From: G963556115 sp963677015
GTDB taxonomy: Bacteria; Planctomycetota; SZUA-567
DNA length: 64,000 bases
Direction: 5' to 3'
Assembly: GCA_963677015.1 (NCBI GenBank)
Contig: OY781533.1
Span: forward strand, 620,001-684,000
Of the stretch, positions 1-9,323 are shown one piece after another. A program made the translations under genes and the position numbers. Every line of letters begins with the position of its first letter. Positions within the stretch are counted from its first letter, which is position 1. A model generated the notes under the pieces. That model saw only the letters and a program-made list of their open reading frames with translations. It did no database searches and was not told where the DNA came from.

Positions 1-1
1 G

Positions 2-118
2 TTTCGGGCGGGCGAATTGGTTTGGGATTTGAATGCGAGAGCGGCATTGCCTTATAAAGAGCTGCCGGCAGACTATGGGTATGATAAAAATAAAGAGGTC
101 TGTGTGTTGCCGCGTTAG
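2..118 (+). CDS. C-terminal end of an amidohydrolase/deacetylase-like protein (partial)
   Basis: The window opens inside an open frame that ends at a TAG at 116-118; 38 residues are visible. The tail contains a GELVWDLN-like stretch, which I recall from the C-termini of amidohydrolase/deacetylase family metallohydrolases that sit beside SelA-like PLP enzymes. The next gene is exactly such a SelA-like protein and starts 33 bases later, so the two are probably one operon. No catalytic residues are in view, so the family call rests on a short tail and on context. Confidence 0.45.
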   Translation, partial: FRAGELVWDLNARAALPYKELPADYGYDKNKEVCVLPR

Positions 119-151
119 GAATTTTGAAATTAATATCATGAAAGGCGGTTT

Positions 152-1273
152 ATGTCAATCTATGATGACTTGGAGGTGACCAGGTTAATTAATGCAGCTG
201 GAACCTATACTATGGTGGGTGGTTCCAGAATGAGTGCGGAAACTCTGGCGGCAATGACTGACGCAGCAAACAGTCATGTGGAAATTTCCAAATTACAAGA
301 GGCTGTGCAAAACAAGATTGCCACGCTTACAAATAATGAAAGCAGCGCTATCTGTAATGGAGCGGATTCCGGGCTGTATCTATGCGCGGTAAGTGCAATC
401 GGAAAGAAATATAATAAGAAAACTCGGTATCTGACTACCGGTGAAATTGTTAAATCTGAAATATTGGGTCTGGCATCTCAGCATATACCATATGACTATG
501 TTGTAAAACAACTGGGTGCGAAGCAGGTATGGGCAGGGTATCCTAACATTCCGGACAGTATGACTGCTGAAGATCTGGCAAGCAGGATTACTCCTGATAC
601 GGCGGCGATTTTCTATTTTATCTCTTCGCCATTCGGCATGGATACTCCCGGATCGTTGTCACTGGAAGAAACAATAGCTGTTGGCAAAAAACATAATTTG
701 CCGGTTATTGTTGATGCGGCTGCACAACTTCCGCCGCGAGAAAATCTCTGGAAGTTTACTCAAATGGGTGCGGATGTTGCAATTTTCAGTGGCGGGAAGT
801 ATTTACGGGGTCCGCAGTCCAGTGGTTTGATTGTGGGGAAAAGCGCTTTTATGAATATAGTTCATGAGACGAATTTTCCAAACTACGGCTTTGGCAGAAT
901 GTTGAAAACAGGGCGTGAAGAGATTGTCGGGCTATACTCAGCTCTTGAGCAGTATATGCAGCTTGATCCTGAAGTTGAAAACAGGAGGGCGGAAGATATG
1001 ATCAGGAAAATTATTGCTGAATTTAGTTCAAGCAAGGTTTATGCTATGAAGCGAATATTCCCTAATGAAGCTGCGCAGCCAATGCCATATATACGGGTGA
1101 TGCTGAAAAATCAATACAGTTTGAGTGAGTTTGCAGCTAAGATGCGCAGCGGCAGCTCGGCTGTATTTGTAAAACCAGAGGGCAAGTACTGTTATTTAAA
1201 CCCGATGACAATATTTGATGATGAAGTGGACGTATTAATTACAAAGCTTCATGAGGTGGAAGCGGAATATTAA
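152..1273 (+). CDS. SelA-like PLP-dependent enzyme (aminotransferase class V fold)
   Basis: This 373-residue fold-type I PLP protein resembles the L-seryl-tRNA selenium transferase/DgaE-type family, many members of which are lyases acting on amino sugars or amino acids and not selenium transferases. The probable PLP lysine is K216 in an FSGGKYLRGP motif, and D188 in VIVDAAAQLPP should contact the pyridine nitrogen. The N-terminal RLINAAGTYTMVGGS segment is typical of the family. An AAAGGCGG ribosome site precedes the ATG. It sits between an amidohydrolase-like tail and a RidA protein; RidA proteins remove reactive enamines released by PLP lyases, which supports a lyase role. The substrate cannot be read from sequence, and a true SelA is unlikely because no other selenocysteine genes are near. 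Confidence 0.75.
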   Translation: MSIYDDLEVTRLINAAGTYTMVGGSRMSAETLAAMTDAANSHVEISKLQEAVQNKIATLTNNESSAICNGADSGLYLCAVSAIGKKYNKKTRYLTTGEIVKSEILGLASQHIPYDYVVKQLGAKQVWAGYPNIPDSMTAEDLASRITPDTAAIFYFISSPFGMDTPGSLSLEETIAVGKKHNLPVIVDAAAQLPPRENLWKFTQMGADVAIFSGGKYLRGPQSSGLIVGKSAFMNIVHETNFPNYGFGRMLKTGREEIVGLYSALEQYMQLDPEVENRRAEDMIRKIIAEFSSSKVYAMKRIFPNEAAQPMPYIRVMLKNQYSLSEFAAKMRSGSSAVFVKPEGKYCYLNPMTIFDDEVDVLITKLHEVEAEY

Positions 1274-1333
1274 AAATTATTATTAATTTGTGAATTTATC
1301 CTACGTATCATTGATAAAATAGAAGGAGAAAAT

Positions 1334-1723
1334 GTGTCTGTAAAACGAGTTCCAGAAGGTGCTGTGCAGCATGTAACAGCAGGTCCTTATTCGCCGGTAT
1401 TAGAAGTGGAAGCAGATAAACTTGTGCTTATTTCAGGACAGGCTCCAATTAATATGGACGGAGAGGTTGTTGGTGACAGTATTGAAGAGCAAACCAAATT
1501 CACTATGGAAAATTGTATAAAACAGCTGTCATATGCTGGCTGTACCATTGATGACGTGTTCAAAACAAATGTATATTTGACTGATCTGAAGCTTTGGCCG
1601 CGGTTTAATGATATCTATAAGACTTATTTCAAGCAGCCTTTACCGTGTCGTACAGCGGTGCAGACTGGTTTGCTTGAGACCTTTATGGTTGAAATTGAGA
1701 TGTGGGCAGGTAAGAAAAATTAA
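1334..1723 (+). CDS. RidA family enamine/imine deaminase
   Basis: This 129-residue protein matches the length and pattern of the RidA (YjgF/YER057c/UK114) family, small trimeric cytosolic enzymes that hydrolyse reactive enamine and imine intermediates formed by PLP enzymes. The conserved arginine is R106 in PCRTAVQTG, and an acidic residue follows in VEIEM near 120. Translation must start at GTG 1334: the ATG two bases upstream is out of frame and meets TAA after three codons. AGAAGGAGAA at 1321-1330 is a strong ribosome site for the GTG. It lies 60 bases after the SelA-like gene, probably in the same operon. Confidence 0.88.
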   Translation: MSVKRVPEGAVQHVTAGPYSPVLEVEADKLVLISGQAPINMDGEVVGDSIEEQTKFTMENCIKQLSYAGCTIDDVFKTNVYLTDLKLWPRFNDIYKTYFKQPLPCRTAVQTGLLETFMVEIEMWAGKKN

Positions 1724-1886
1724 GCATAAGGTTGTATTATTAAGAAGTGATTTATTTTATTATTTTGACTTTGGTATTTTGAGCTTGTTTATATTTGGAA
1801 GCAGGTGAGCATTTACATTGCTGAATAGGTTATTGTTTCTAAAAGAAGTTTAATTTAAATACAGGTTTTGAATATATATGATATAT

Positions 1887-1917
1887 AGCCAGCGAGTTAA
1901 TTCGCTGGCTGTTTTTT
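1887..1917 (+). terminator. Rho-independent terminator after the RidA gene
   Basis: A nine-base-pair stem, AGCCAGCGA with TCGCTGGCT, is followed by GTTTTTT. It lies about 165 bases after the RidA stop and would end the preceding operon. The stretch from 1724 to 2041 holds nothing else I can support. Confidence 0.85.
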
Positions 1918-2041
1918 ATTATAAGAGTTGACGACATTATGATATGTGTTTGCAATAGTTGTTGATTAATTGTGAGGTTTGTATATTCGGAATAAATTAA
2001 GAATTATAAATAGTAGGATTTTTAAATGATAAATTTTGGTA

Positions 2042-2356
2042 GTTACAGAGGTGAACAATGGTAACGTTGTAGCTAGCTCTACAGGTGAGCTTTTTGGTAA
2101 TATGTAGCAGGAAATCGCTAGACCGGCTGATATTATAAGTGAAATAGCTGAAGCTTCACATCAGCAGGCCCAGAGTGTGATTCAGATTAATAGCGGTTTA
2201 GAGCAGATAGAAAATGTTACTATGCAGAATACTGTAAATGCTGAAGAAACAGCAGCAATAACCGGGCAAATGCAATGTAATGTGAATGAACTTAAAATAA
2301 TGGTCTATAATTTTAAGCTCAGGCCGGCAGAATTAATTAGCAGCGGTATATTTTGA
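2042..2356 (+). pseudogene. Decayed C-terminal tail of a methyl-accepting chemotaxis protein
   Basis: Reading the frame from 2042 gives a chemoreceptor tail: ISEIAEASHQQAQSVIQIN, then SGLEQIENVTMQN, NAEETAAI and a closing NELKIMVYNFKL. These are the conserved helices at the end of MCP signalling domains. An in-frame TAG follows GELFGNM, there is no start codon or ribosome site, and no sensing or membrane part is present, so this is a remnant. A second, more decayed copy lies at 3341-3616 on the other side of the YkgJ-type gene. Confidence 0.8.
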
Positions 2357-2597
2357 GTTATGTAATAAGTAATAGTATTGTAATCTTAAAGTTGTATAAT
2401 ACTGAATATTCGTTGAAGGCAATACTATCGTCACTGCTAGTATGAATAATGTCAAGTGGTTTAATAAAACAGGAATAAAAAGCTGTAGGCTGTACCTGAT
2501 AAGTTGAAGAGGGAGCGGAGCTTGGGTGATTAGTTGTTTTCTCTGCCAGTTGAATAGATTTTCTTAAGCTGCAGGAATCAGATAGAAAGTAATAGAT

Positions 2598-3314
2598 ATG
2601 TCATATCCACTATACAATGAGTCTGAATATAAAAACAAGCAATGGGTTGAAACTAACGTTTTAAATAATGGTGACTTTGTTTTTTATGGTACGCTTTACA
2701 ATGAGCTCCCTCGTATCTCCTCTGCAATATTTTGGGGAGAAATTCGCAAGATTGCCGAACAATATTTGTTTACAAAAACAAATCGCACGGCAATTTTTCA
2801 TGAGCGTATTAATGACCAACTTGACGGTCTTGTAAAAAAAGAAATTGCTCAAGGTTATCCGCCTCCTTTTTGCCATAAAGGATGCTGTAATTGCTGTTAT
2901 GAACCGGTTCTCTGTACTGACGAAGAGGCTAATGATATTACCGCATTCTGCAATGAAAATAATATACCGATTGACTATGATAAAGTTGAGCGGCAGCTGA
3001 AATTTATTGCTGTAGATGATGATCTTAACTTTACTGGGGAGACAAACTGGAATAATCAGCATGAGGATGATCAGTCATGTGTGTTTCTGGATCAACAGGA
3101 TAATTCGTGCCGGATATGGAGTGTACGACCATTTGTTTGTCGCGTTCACTTAGCAGAAAAAACAGATAAGTATTGCCGTCCGCATAACGGGATACCAAAT
3201 CAGAATGCAAAAGCTATTAATTATCTGGAGTGGAGTTATATTTTAACTACTATCTTTACTATTCATAAAGATTCAATCAGTAAAACAATGGGTAGACTAT
3301 TACTTAACTGTTAG
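2598..3314 (+). CDS. YkgJ family cysteine-cluster protein
   Basis: This 238-residue protein has a cysteine cluster at residues 92-106 (CHKGCCNCC followed by C106) and a second at about 162-192 (CVFL, CRIW, FVCRVH, YCRPH). That is the signature of the YkgJ/UPF0153 family, thought to bind zinc or an iron-sulfur cluster; its biochemical role is unknown. The first 85 residues have no cysteines and look like a helical N-terminal extension. The ribosome site is weak. Both sides carry chemoreceptor debris, so its neighbours give no functional clue. Confidence 0.75.
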   Translation: MSYPLYNESEYKNKQWVETNVLNNGDFVFYGTLYNELPRISSAIFWGEIRKIAEQYLFTKTNRTAIFHERINDQLDGLVKKEIAQGYPPPFCHKGCCNCCYEPVLCTDEEANDITAFCNENNIPIDYDKVERQLKFIAVDDDLNFTGETNWNNQHEDDQSCVFLDQQDNSCRIWSVRPFVCRVHLAEKTDKYCRPHNGIPNQNAKAINYLEWSYILTTIFTIHKDSISKTMGRLLLNC

Positions 3315-3340
3315 ATGTTAATTTATTGTCTATTAGTTTT

Positions 3341-3616
3341 ATTGAAGAAGTGCTTGTCAATGTGGTACAGGAGATCGGCAGATCTGCAGATATTGCAAGT
3401 AAATTATTTGAAGCTTCGTATCAGCAGTCTTAGATTGTGATTTAGATTAATAATTGTTTGAATCAATAATATAATTTTGCTATGCAGAATATTGCGAATG
3501 CCAGAGAAGGAGCAGCGATAGACGGTTATTTGCAATATAATATGAGTTAACTTGAAGTAATGGTCAACAATTTTATGCTCGTGTTGGTAGATTAATTCAG
3601 CAACGGTATACTGTGA
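3341..3616 (+). pseudogene. Second, more degraded chemoreceptor tail
   Basis: The frame from 3341 reads VVQEIGRSADIASKL, FEASYQQS, MQNIANAREGAA and LEVMVNNF, matching the remnant at 2042-2356 segment by segment, but it has at least five in-frame stops. The bases after both copies also agree (CGGTATA, then GTGAGTTATGT or TTGAGTTATGT), so they descend from a duplication or from tandem receptor genes. It is further decayed than the first copy. Confidence 0.75.
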
Positions 3617-3712
3617 GTTATGTGATACTTCATAATAATATATATTAAAATATATGATATAGTTATTTTCTTTAATGGTATATTTATAATAGATACTAGT
3701 GGGAGGAAAGTT

Positions 3713-4570
3713 ATGTGCTCTGGTAAAATAGGCCCCCAAATTCGTATGCTATATCCGGAAATGTCGAAGACGGAACAGAAACTGGTTGATTATATATTTT
3801 CTTTGACAGCTGAACAGATTTTGCGACTTAAGTTGAAAGATATTGCATGTGATAATTCTATATCACCTCCAGCAATAGTTAAATTTGCTAAACGTATCGG
3901 ACTCTCAGGATTTAAAGAGTTGAAGGCGGTTCTGTCTGAATATGTTAAACAGCAGCCGTTTGATGAAATGGTAAATATTAGAGTAAATGATGACACTGCT
4001 GCAATAATGCAAAAGGTATTCAATATTTCAAAGCATTCTCTCGATGAAACCTATGAAATTCTGGATTTTCGCGCTCTGGAGGATGCGGCGTATTATCTTT
4101 TGAATGCGAAATCACGTTATTTTTTCGGGCTGGGGGCTTCGGCATTGATTGCAGGGGATGCATATCACAAATTTCAGCGAATTGGTCTCAAGTCTGAATA
4201 TACTAATGATGCGAATGTTATGATCATTCAGGCGGCATTGATGGATAGAAACGATATTATATTGGTGGTTTCGCATTCAGGAAGCAGTAGTTCACTAATT
4301 CAGGCGGTCTCTGTTGCGAAGAGTAGAGGAGCAAAGATAATATGTGTCACGGGGTATTGTTTTTCAAAACTTGCAAAATTAAGCAATATAACCTTGTGCT
4401 CTACTGCTACGAGTTCGTCGAAATTTATTTCTGATGAAACGGCATCTCGTATCGCCAAGCTGAATATTATCGATGGTTTATTTGTTGTGGTTGCGAATCA
4501 GAATGAAGAGGTGTTTGCGGCTAATTTGAAAGTATCGGATAATTTGGCTGATAAAATTTGTCGTGAATAG
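3713..4570 (+). CDS. MurR/RpiR family transcriptional regulator with SIS domain
   Basis: The 285-residue protein has an N-terminal winged helix-turn-helix (residues 1-77, with MSKTEQKLVDYIF and SPPAIVKFAKRIGLSGFKE) and a C-terminal SIS sugar-phosphate-binding domain (about 120-255, with FFGLGASALIAGDAYHKFQRIG and VVSHSGSSSSL). RpiR-family proteins sense phosphosugars and control sugar operons. GGGAGGAAAG gives a strong ribosome site before the ATG. It is one of two such regulators bracketing the sugar locus (the other is at 14392). It is transcribed toward, and ends before, the convergent isomerase gene. Confidence 0.9.
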   Translation: MCSGKIGPQIRMLYPEMSKTEQKLVDYIFSLTAEQILRLKLKDIACDNSISPPAIVKFAKRIGLSGFKELKAVLSEYVKQQPFDEMVNIRVNDDTAAIMQKVFNISKHSLDETYEILDFRALEDAAYYLLNAKSRYFFGLGASALIAGDAYHKFQRIGLKSEYTNDANVMIIQAALMDRNDIILVVSHSGSSSSLIQAVSVAKSRGAKIICVTGYCFSKLAKLSNITLCSTATSSSKFISDETASRIAKLNIIDGLFVVVANQNEEVFAANLKVSDNLADKICRE

Positions 4571-5100
4571 GTTAACAGTCTATAAGTAAGGTGCTTTTTT
4601 ACAGATATGTGTTAAGTATAATACTGAAATTGAAAATTACTTATATTTTTTCTGGTATAGATGTCAATATGAACAAGCAGGTATCCTCAGTCTATGGTTG
4701 CGAGCTTTGTATCATGTCGCAATTTCAGTTCTTTCTTAGCTCGAAAAAATAATGTTAGATAATCTTAGTGATATAGTAAATGGTTTATGCTAGTGTGAAA
4801 TTATAGGCTATTATATAGCGGAATGGTAATATCATTTGTATTGGCGATGATCCCCCAACAAATACCCTAAATGTTGTTAAATGTTAAGCTTTTTTCTGAC
4901 ATCGCATGAAAGTAGTAAAAGTTATAACATGCTGATTTTTTTAGTGAATTTTGGGCAAGGAATCATATGGTGCGTTAACTGCTGCTATATCAATATATTG
5001 AGAAATGCTTCATAATAAATATGCCCCCAATTATACCCCCACTAAACATTGCTTATAGATAATTATTTTTAAGTAGCATTTAAATGAATTATCTCTTAGT
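4571..5100. other. AT-rich stretch without a recognisable gene
   Basis: About 530 bases between the RpiR-type regulator and the 3' end of the opposite-strand sugar operon. I see no coding frame with a ribosome site and no convincing terminator. There are C-rich blocks near 4850 and 5023-5041, but nothing that can be assigned. Confidence 0.5.
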
Positions 5101-5121
5101 CACTTCAGATTTAATGAAGTG
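5101..5121. repeat. Short hairpin, CACTTCA/TGAAGTG
   Basis: A seven-base-pair inverted repeat lies beyond the large hairpin that follows the sugar operon. It has no strong T tract on either strand. It may help end or protect transcripts from the convergent genes. Confidence 0.35.
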
Positions 5122-5235
5122 GCTGAACACGGCTGATGATGACAGCGAGTTGGGTGGATGTGTCGATGGGATGAAGGTTGATGTTATGGGGAACTGCGTG
5201 TGTTTTAAGTTGGGTTAATATTTGTTTGAGAGGTT

Positions 5236-5284
5236 TATTCTGGCAAGTCCTGCGTGCCTGTGCCACTTGGTTCTTGCCAGAATA
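5236..5284 (-). terminator. Large hairpin downstream of the isomerase gene
   Basis: TATTCTGGCAAG at 5236-5247 pairs perfectly with CTTGCCAGAATA at 5273-5284 around a 25-base loop. It lies 65 bases after the stop of the leftward isomerase gene, in the expected 3' UTR, and could end or stabilise that transcript. No T tract follows, so a Rho-independent mechanism is not certain. Confidence 0.45.
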
Positions 5285-5348
5285 GAGATAATATTTTATA
5301 TTATTAAGTTGTATTGCTAATGTGAGCAGATCAATTCCACAAACAATT

Positions 5349-6554
5349 TTACCCAACGTTATGTGGAACTGCTGGATTATTGTTGGCAAAGTTCTGAAGT
5401 ATAACTAATGGTTCATATCTACTGGTATTAACTATTTTAATCCCTTTAGCCGCTGTATGTTCTGAAACAAAGAATTCATCACCGGAAATATCGCCATAAC
5501 GCAGTACACCTGGTGCTTCACATTCATATACACCAAATGTTCCATGTCCCTGTATTACCAATGCGCAATAGCAAGCCTCATCTTTCAGCGTAATACTCAT
5601 GCCTGGCATAACAGTAACTTCTTTAGCTGCGATCCAGTCATTATTATACGCTATCCATTTTTCCAATAATCCATCTTGAGTCTTTGGTAATCGTACAGGA
5701 AGGCGAAAATAAGTTTCTTTATAATCCGGGCGAGTGCTTTCTTCCCAGTCTATTTGTTCGAATAATGCGTCAACATCACCTTTTTCTTCGCTTGACTGGC
5801 AATCAGTCAACATATTTTTGGGATTAACCTCACCCATTGTTACGTTTTCCATTATTGTGTTTACATCACTATTCCATTGCGGTTCATAAGTTACTACAGA
5901 AGCTGGAGCATGTATTACGCCAGCAGGAGTGTACCAGCCTGTTCCCAGTTGAACACGATAAGCACGAGATAATTCAGTTATACGGGTATCATTTTTTTCA
6001 TAATTTTTGATACATTCCTTCACTTGCTCTTTAGTTACAGAAGGATCAAACCCGAAATAGGTTAGAGGAAAACGTCCTAGGTATGAGTTATATTGAATTG
6101 GAAAATAGTATGCTTCTGGTTTACCATGACGCCCAATTTTTTTAGCTCTTTCTTCGGTAAGGTGCAGATGATGGAATAACGGTTTGTTATAATCATACAG
6201 TTTGGCAAAAGTAGGCCAAGTACTATATTTCTTTTGTAAATTTTCTCCAATAAGTTTTGCGCCAAGTTCTTCAACTGCATCTGCAAAAAGAAATTTCTCA
6301 CCTGTCTTGGCATCGGCAAGAACAAAACTCATCCCTTCAGTAGGACCGGTTTCCGGTCCGTTAAGAGCTACTGTTACAGATCCTAGCCAGCGTTCACAAA
6401 TTCCACCGCGCTCCATTCCAAAAGCAAAATAATCATCTGGGTGTAGTCTTAGACGGTGTCCAGGTTCATTAAAACCACGAGGAACCCAACTGGGTATCAA
6501 TTGTAACACTCCTTCTCCAGTGGCGAAAACCTCTTTAAATTGTTTCTTAGACAT
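5349..6554 (-). CDS. Cupin-fold sugar isomerase-like protein (mannose-6-phosphate isomerase-like)
   Basis: This 401-residue protein resembles type I mannose-6-phosphate isomerase-like cupins. A metal-site motif KPLFHHLHL lies near residue 124, GTGWYTPAGVIHAPAS near 205 resembles the second cupin metal motif, and a further jelly-roll (VMPGMSITL, GDEFFV) is C-terminal. AAGGAGGT eight bases before the ATG is a strong ribosome site. It is the third gene of a leftward operon with a sugar kinase and a class II aldolase, so it probably turns an aldose into the ketose that the kinase uses. The substrate is not known, and it could act on a free sugar or on a sugar phosphate. Confidence 0.65.
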   Translation of the reverse strand: MSKKQFKEVFATGEGVLQLIPSWVPRGFNEPGHRLRLHPDDYFAFGMERGGICERWLGSVTVALNGPETGPTEGMSFVLADAKTGEKFLFADAVEELGAKLIGENLQKKYSTWPTFAKLYDYNKPLFHHLHLTEERAKKIGRHGKPEAYYFPIQYNSYLGRFPLTYFGFDPSVTKEQVKECIKNYEKNDTRITELSRAYRVQLGTGWYTPAGVIHAPASVVTYEPQWNSDVNTIMENVTMGEVNPKNMLTDCQSSEEKGDVDALFEQIDWEESTRPDYKETYFRLPVRLPKTQDGLLEKWIAYNNDWIAAKEVTVMPGMSITLKDEACYCALVIQGHGTFGVYECEAPGVLRYGDISGDEFFVSEHTAAKGIKIVNTSRYEPLVILQNFANNNPAVPHNVG

Positions 6555-6772
6555 AAAAGTGAACCTCCTTTGTATTGATTCATGATTAATTAAAATATAG
6601 AGTAACAGTTATCTAATATAAGGTTTAATTCTGAATTCGTACTTTCTACAAAAATTCGACATTATCCTCTTTTGTAGCCGTAATTACCCATTTTTTGAGT
6701 GAAAGAGAGAGTAAGAATCAGCAGACGGCAGATTTAAACCATCATTATGAATAAATTACTTTAGAGGCTATT

Positions 6773-7642
6773 CTATAGTGTATAATATTGCACTTTGTCC
6801 GCATCATTGAATAAATCAATTTTTTGACATATAACTTGTTTCATACTTTCGAGTGCATTTACATATAATTCAAATGGCTCCCGAATCTTCGGATCATCAG
6901 AGAGAGTTTTACGCAACCGTTGATAAAATGCATCTTTAATATCTGATGATATGTTTATTTTATTTACACCGAATTTTATGCTTTTGGAAATTTCAGCATC
7001 CGGATTCGCTGAACCTCCATGGAGCACAATTGGTACACTGATCTTCTTTTTAATCTCACTCAGTAAATCAAGCTTCAATTCTGGTTTAAATTCTTTTGGA
7101 TAAATACCATGAGCAGTACCAATGGCGATTGCCAGACAATCAATACCAGTTTCTTTGACAAATTTAACTGCATCGTCCGGATTAGTATAAACTATAACAT
7201 TACTGCCACCTTCTTTATCATTGCCGGTAGTACCAATCGTGCCCAATTCCCCTTCAACAGAAATTCCAAGCGGGTGGGCAATCTCCACAACTTTTTTGGT
7301 TATTTTCACATTATCTTCAAATGAAAGTAATGATCCATCCATCATTACCGACGTAAACCCAGTACGTATTGCATGATAAATATCATTCGGTGTTGAACCA
7401 TGATCCAGATGAATGCAAACAGGTATTCGTGTATTTTTAGCTATATCTACACAGCTTTTCATAAAACTGTCACCTTGAAAATTCAGTTCCAGTGGATGCA
7501 GAGCTAGTATTACGGGGGCTTTTTTCTCTTCACAGCATTCAATAACCGCTTTTAGCATCTGTCCAGTGCCAATATTAAATGCTGGTACTGCAAAATTATG
7601 CTCATTAGCAACTGATAAAATCTCTTTTATGTTTATTAACAA
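6773..7642 (-). CDS. Class II (zinc) ketose-bisphosphate aldolase
   Basis: This 289-residue protein has the class II aldolase pattern: FAVPAFNIG near the start, the zinc site VCIHLDHGS, the helix MMDGS, EGELGTIGTT, AIGTAHGIYP, and the phosphate site VLHGGSANPD plus KINISSDIK. It is in the fructose/tagatose-bisphosphate aldolase (FbaA/GatY/KbaY) family and should yield dihydroxyacetone phosphate plus an aldehyde. I chose TTG 7642: AGGAGG lies seven bases upstream of it, while an upstream ATG at 7678 would run through that ribosome site and add residues absent from the family. It follows the kinase by 145 bases in the same operon. Confidence 0.88.
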   Translation of the reverse strand: MLINIKEILSVANEHNFAVPAFNIGTGQMLKAVIECCEEKKAPVILALHPLELNFQGDSFMKSCVDIAKNTRIPVCIHLDHGSTPNDIYHAIRTGFTSVMMDGSLLSFEDNVKITKKVVEIAHPLGISVEGELGTIGTTGNDKEGGSNVIVYTNPDDAVKFVKETGIDCLAIAIGTAHGIYPKEFKPELKLDLLSEIKKKISVPIVLHGGSANPDAEISKSIKFGVNKINISSDIKDAFYQRLRKTLSDDPKIREPFELYVNALESMKQVICQKIDLFNDADKVQYYTL

Positions 7643-7787
7643 TGTATTTCCTCCTATTTGAAATATTTTAACCATCATTAAAAATATTATTTGTATTAAT
7701 AATGACTATAAGTAAACAATGATTTCTTTTCGTTCATATTTAAGTTGTGTTTATATTAAAGAGAAGCTGTAAATTTTTAAGTTATAT

Positions 7788-9113
7788 CTATTCTGTTTTT
7801 ATAAGAGAAATTAAAAATCCAGCAACAAAAGTATCACCAAGGCCAATTGTATACTTCGGATGTTCCATATATTTTGAAGGTACTATATGCACACACTTAT
7901 CTGTATCTATTTCAGAAAGTTGCTTAGCAAATGAAATTCCAACCTCGCTTAGTGGAAGCTCTAATGTATCTTCACACTCCAGATAAGAGCCATATCGTCC
8001 CGTTTTAGCCCGTGTCCCAGACATTAGATTTCCCAAGGTCAGTCCTTTTTCAATATTAATCCCTTTAATTCCACTTCCATAATACATTGAGTAGTCTTTT
8101 GTATGCATAACGATGCCTTTTACCGGATATTTAGCGAGCATTACTGCTAACCCTGCAAGTACAGAACTTAAACTATTTTTATCAATAGAATGTCCATATC
8201 TTCGGGTTTGCTCAATTAATTCTTCTTCGTTCATTCCCAGAATGTCAATATAACGAGCAAGCCCTGTAAACAACAATTCTTTAACTTCTGGGTTTAAATA
8301 ATGTGCATCTTCTAGATATATAATACAATTAGGATTATTTTTCTTTAGCCGGGAATAATGTGCGGCAAGATCGTCCAATTTGTTTTTTATGATGTTTGTA
8401 TCAACAATTGCATTAAACCCTGAAATACTGTATGCGTATAGGCTTTTTGCATTTATTTCGCAGTAATTCAAAAAATCTATCTCAATAGGCATATATTTAT
8501 GAATTTGATCATAATCAATAATTAAACGATTGGACACAGGTGTCTCATACTCAACTCCATTAATTAATATCTTTTCACCTTTTGGGTATTGAAATATAAT
8601 GTGGCGTACTGGTAATTCACTGGTTACACCTTCAATAATCGGCGTAACACCATCTTTAGTAATTATTTTCAGTCCCTTGCCATCCATTAGTCTGATTACT
8701 TCTTTTGACATATCAGTAATATGAACTATTGAATTAAACCCAACTGCAGCTAATGCCACTGCACTTTGGGCACCGGTTCCACCTAAAGCAAATTCAGTTT
8801 CAAATCGTTTTTCAATATCCATACAGACATCAAAATTACTTAGATTTACTTCACCACCTAATCCATGGATCATATAATAGCTTACAATCCGAACCAATGC
8901 TTCCATTGAGTCAATACTATCATTATCCTGTAAAAATGGTGTCTGTTTCAGATAGATGTCAATAAGTTCCGCAAAAATCTTTGTATCCCATTTAACAACA
9001 ACATCAAGATCGCTTGTATATCCAATTGCTATTTTTCCGGCATTACCCTTATAGTTTGTAATGTCTGACGGAATTTGTTGATAATATTCTGAATATTTGT
9101 CTTTGTAATCCAC
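7788..9113 (-). CDS. ADP-dependent phosphofructokinase/glucokinase family sugar kinase
   Basis: The 441-residue protein matches the ADP-dependent glucokinase/phosphofructokinase family (ribokinase fold). It has FALGGTGAQSAVALAAVG where that family has its GGNAG loop, an ISGFNAI segment, an acidic LEDAHYLNP strand, an N-x-x-E motif (GMNEEEL) and a C-terminal G-x-G-D motif (IGLGDTF) with the catalytic aspartate. Known members use ADP as phosphoryl donor; whether this one does is not shown by sequence. Translation starts at GTG 9113, five bases after GGAG. It is the first gene of the leftward sugar operon, behind a good sigma-70 promoter, and faces the ABC importer genes. Confidence 0.78.
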   Translation of the reverse strand: MDYKDKYSEYYQQIPSDITNYKGNAGKIAIGYTSDLDVVVKWDTKIFAELIDIYLKQTPFLQDNDSIDSMEALVRIVSYYMIHGLGGEVNLSNFDVCMDIEKRFETEFALGGTGAQSAVALAAVGFNSIVHITDMSKEVIRLMDGKGLKIITKDGVTPIIEGVTSELPVRHIIFQYPKGEKILINGVEYETPVSNRLIIDYDQIHKYMPIEIDFLNYCEINAKSLYAYSISGFNAIVDTNIIKNKLDDLAAHYSRLKKNNPNCIIYLEDAHYLNPEVKELLFTGLARYIDILGMNEEELIEQTRRYGHSIDKNSLSSVLAGLAVMLAKYPVKGIVMHTKDYSMYYGSGIKGINIEKGLTLGNLMSGTRAKTGRYGSYLECEDTLELPLSEVGISFAKQLSEIDTDKCVHIVPSKYMEHPKYTIGLGDTFVAGFLISLIKTE

Positions 9114-9280
9114 TGGAGCTCCATTGTTAGTTACATATGAATTGCTAAGCTTAGTGCTCTGTAATGAAAATACTAACAGAGCACCAGCTTGCGATGACGA
9201 TTTTGGTAGTCAAAATTATTTCACATTATTCTACTGTTAACCAGAATTTTTACTTTTGTTATACTAAAGCCACAACCATG

Positions 9281-9300
9281 TGAAATAATTTTTCATGAAA
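9281..9300. promoter_or_regulatory. Candidate RpiR-type operator
   Basis: TGAAATAATTTTTCA (9281-9295) is a palindrome with arms TGAAA and TTTCA, overlapped by TTTCATGAAA (9291-9300). A related half, AATTATTTCACAT, lies at 9215-9227. The site sits just downstream of the leftward promoter at 9324-9352, where a repressor could block the kinase operon. RpiR-family repressors often bind TGAAA/TTTCA palindromes, and one is encoded on each side of this locus. The assignment is inference. Confidence 0.45.
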
Positions 9301-9323
9301 TAATAATTAGGACCTTTATTTTG

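Noticed and set aside
5111..5389. 92-codon minus-strand open frame overlapping the end of the isomerase gene
   Set aside because: It has no ribosome site, runs through a perfect 12-bp hairpin and has no recognisable protein pattern.
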